Of a stretch of 7,005 bases of DNA, positions 6,550 through 7,005 are shown in pieces. Source of the stretch: Desulfobacteraceae bacterium (GTDB lineage: Bacteria; Desulfobacterota; DSM-4660; Desulfatiglandales; B25-G16); contig JAUWZC010000115.1 in the NCBI GenBank assembly GCA_030615565.1, forward strand, positions 1 through 7,005, written 5' to 3'. The position numbers were made by a program, and so were the translations under genes. A model generated the notes under the pieces. The model saw nothing but the letters and a program-made list of their open reading frames with translations, had not been told where the DNA came from and did not search any database. Position 1 is the first letter of the stretch, and every line of letters begins with the position of its first letter.

Positions 6550-6578
6550 TATATAGATGAACACTATTATTACGTCAA
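6550..6578 (-). promoter_or_regulatory. Candidate sigma-70 promoter for the hydrolase
   Basis: On the minus strand TTGACG (6573-6578) and TATATA (6550-6555) are separated by 17 bp. The -35 matches the consensus at 5 of 6 positions, the -10 at 4 of 6. It points toward the hydrolase start at 6263. Transcripts would carry a leader of roughly 280 nt that includes the whole 6315-6536 inverted-repeat element. The region is AT-rich, so chance is possible. Confidence 0.35.
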
Positions 6579-6880
6579 TTCAAGATATACTACTGAGAGC
6601 ATCAAAATAATATGATTCCATAGGATAGTAATGACAATGCCCTTTTCATTATGAACATAGCGGATAGGCGCAAATAATGGGTTCAATGTCACCTATTACT
6701 ACTTATTTTTTTCCCAAAAAATCTTTTTTAAGTTAGGATATGAAAATGATATCAAAGCAGCAACCACTTTTTTACTTTTCTGTAATTACCTGAATTTTTG
6801 TAACATTTTAGCTCTTTTAAAACTCCCCCTGGCATTTACTCAAGGCCATATAGTTATCCTTGGTGAGACGCATGAGCATG
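6579..6880. other. AT-rich intergenic stretch with nothing recognised
   Basis: About 300 bp of AT-rich sequence between the candidate hydrolase promoter and the repeat at 6881. There are T- and A-runs (for example around 6706-6729) but no open frame, RNA gene or clear inverted repeat that can be supported on either strand. Confidence 0.5.
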
Positions 6881-7005
6881 GAGATGTCTTTTTTTACATC
6901 ATGCCCTCTAACATGGGGCCTCAGCGTGCCGCTTCAAACCATGTGCACGAGCAACTCGTCATTTTATTCTAGGGACTCTGGCTGTGTGCGTCCCGATTAT
7001 CGGGA
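6881..7005. repeat. Diverged, edge-truncated second copy of the 53-325 element
   Basis: Positions 6883-6907 resemble the left terminal repeat at 58-83: GATGTC, seven T, then ATGCCCT. The match continues inward through TAACATGG...CC.T and CGNTTCAAA, with about 20 of 31 positions identical to 84-114. Near the window edge TCCCGAT-T-ATCGGGA (6991-7005) is the counterpart of the palindrome at 251-266. The copy is in the same orientation as the first. It lacks the interleaved 131-213 block in the part seen, and its right terminal repeat would lie beyond the window. Confidence 0.55.

Overview
The window looks like chromosomal DNA of an anaerobic bacterium, moderately AT-rich in the coding parts and studded with GC-rich palindromes between genes. 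A subunit of the ADP-forming acyl-CoA synthetase type, a UPF0182 membrane protein and intergenic GGTTCAAGGTTCA-type and TCCCGA...TCGGGA-type palindromes together are compatible with a Desulfobacterota-like (deltaproteobacterial) lineage. This placement is tentative, because no marker gene is present.

Layout: (1) Positions 1-728 are non-coding. They hold a 273-bp element bounded by near-perfect terminal inverted repeats (53-325), several palindromes, a candidate promoter (480-508), and a hairpin that carries the ribosome binding site of the next gene in its loop (708-729). (2) Positions 729-3584 (+) encode a 951-residue UPF0182 (COG1615) membrane protein with seven predicted N-terminal membrane segments. 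(3) Positions 3585-3892 are a non-coding spacer. (4) Positions 3893-5362 (+) encode an alpha-subunit-type, NDP-forming acyl-CoA synthetase with its phospho-histidine in place (His260). No ATP-grasp beta subunit follows. Instead a 16-codon reading frame (5389-5439) runs into the end of a convergent gene. (5) Positions 5421-6263 (-) encode a membrane-anchored alpha/beta hydrolase that probably starts at TTG; its expected catalytic Asp reads as Asn. (6) Positions 6264-7005 are non-coding. They hold a second inverted-repeat-bounded element (6315-6536), a candidate minus-strand promoter for the hydrolase (6550-6578), and the left part of a diverged second copy of the 53-325 element, cut by the window edge.

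The three genes do not form an obvious operon: the two plus-strand genes are 308 bp apart and the third is convergent. The most unusual content is intergenic. A small MITE-like repeat family appears twice in the same orientation, bracketing the three genes. A different inverted-repeat element sits in the presumed leader of the hydrolase. The acyl-CoA synthetase alpha gene appears orphaned, possibly after loss of its beta partner. No CRISPR array, tRNA, rRNA or transposase gene was seen.
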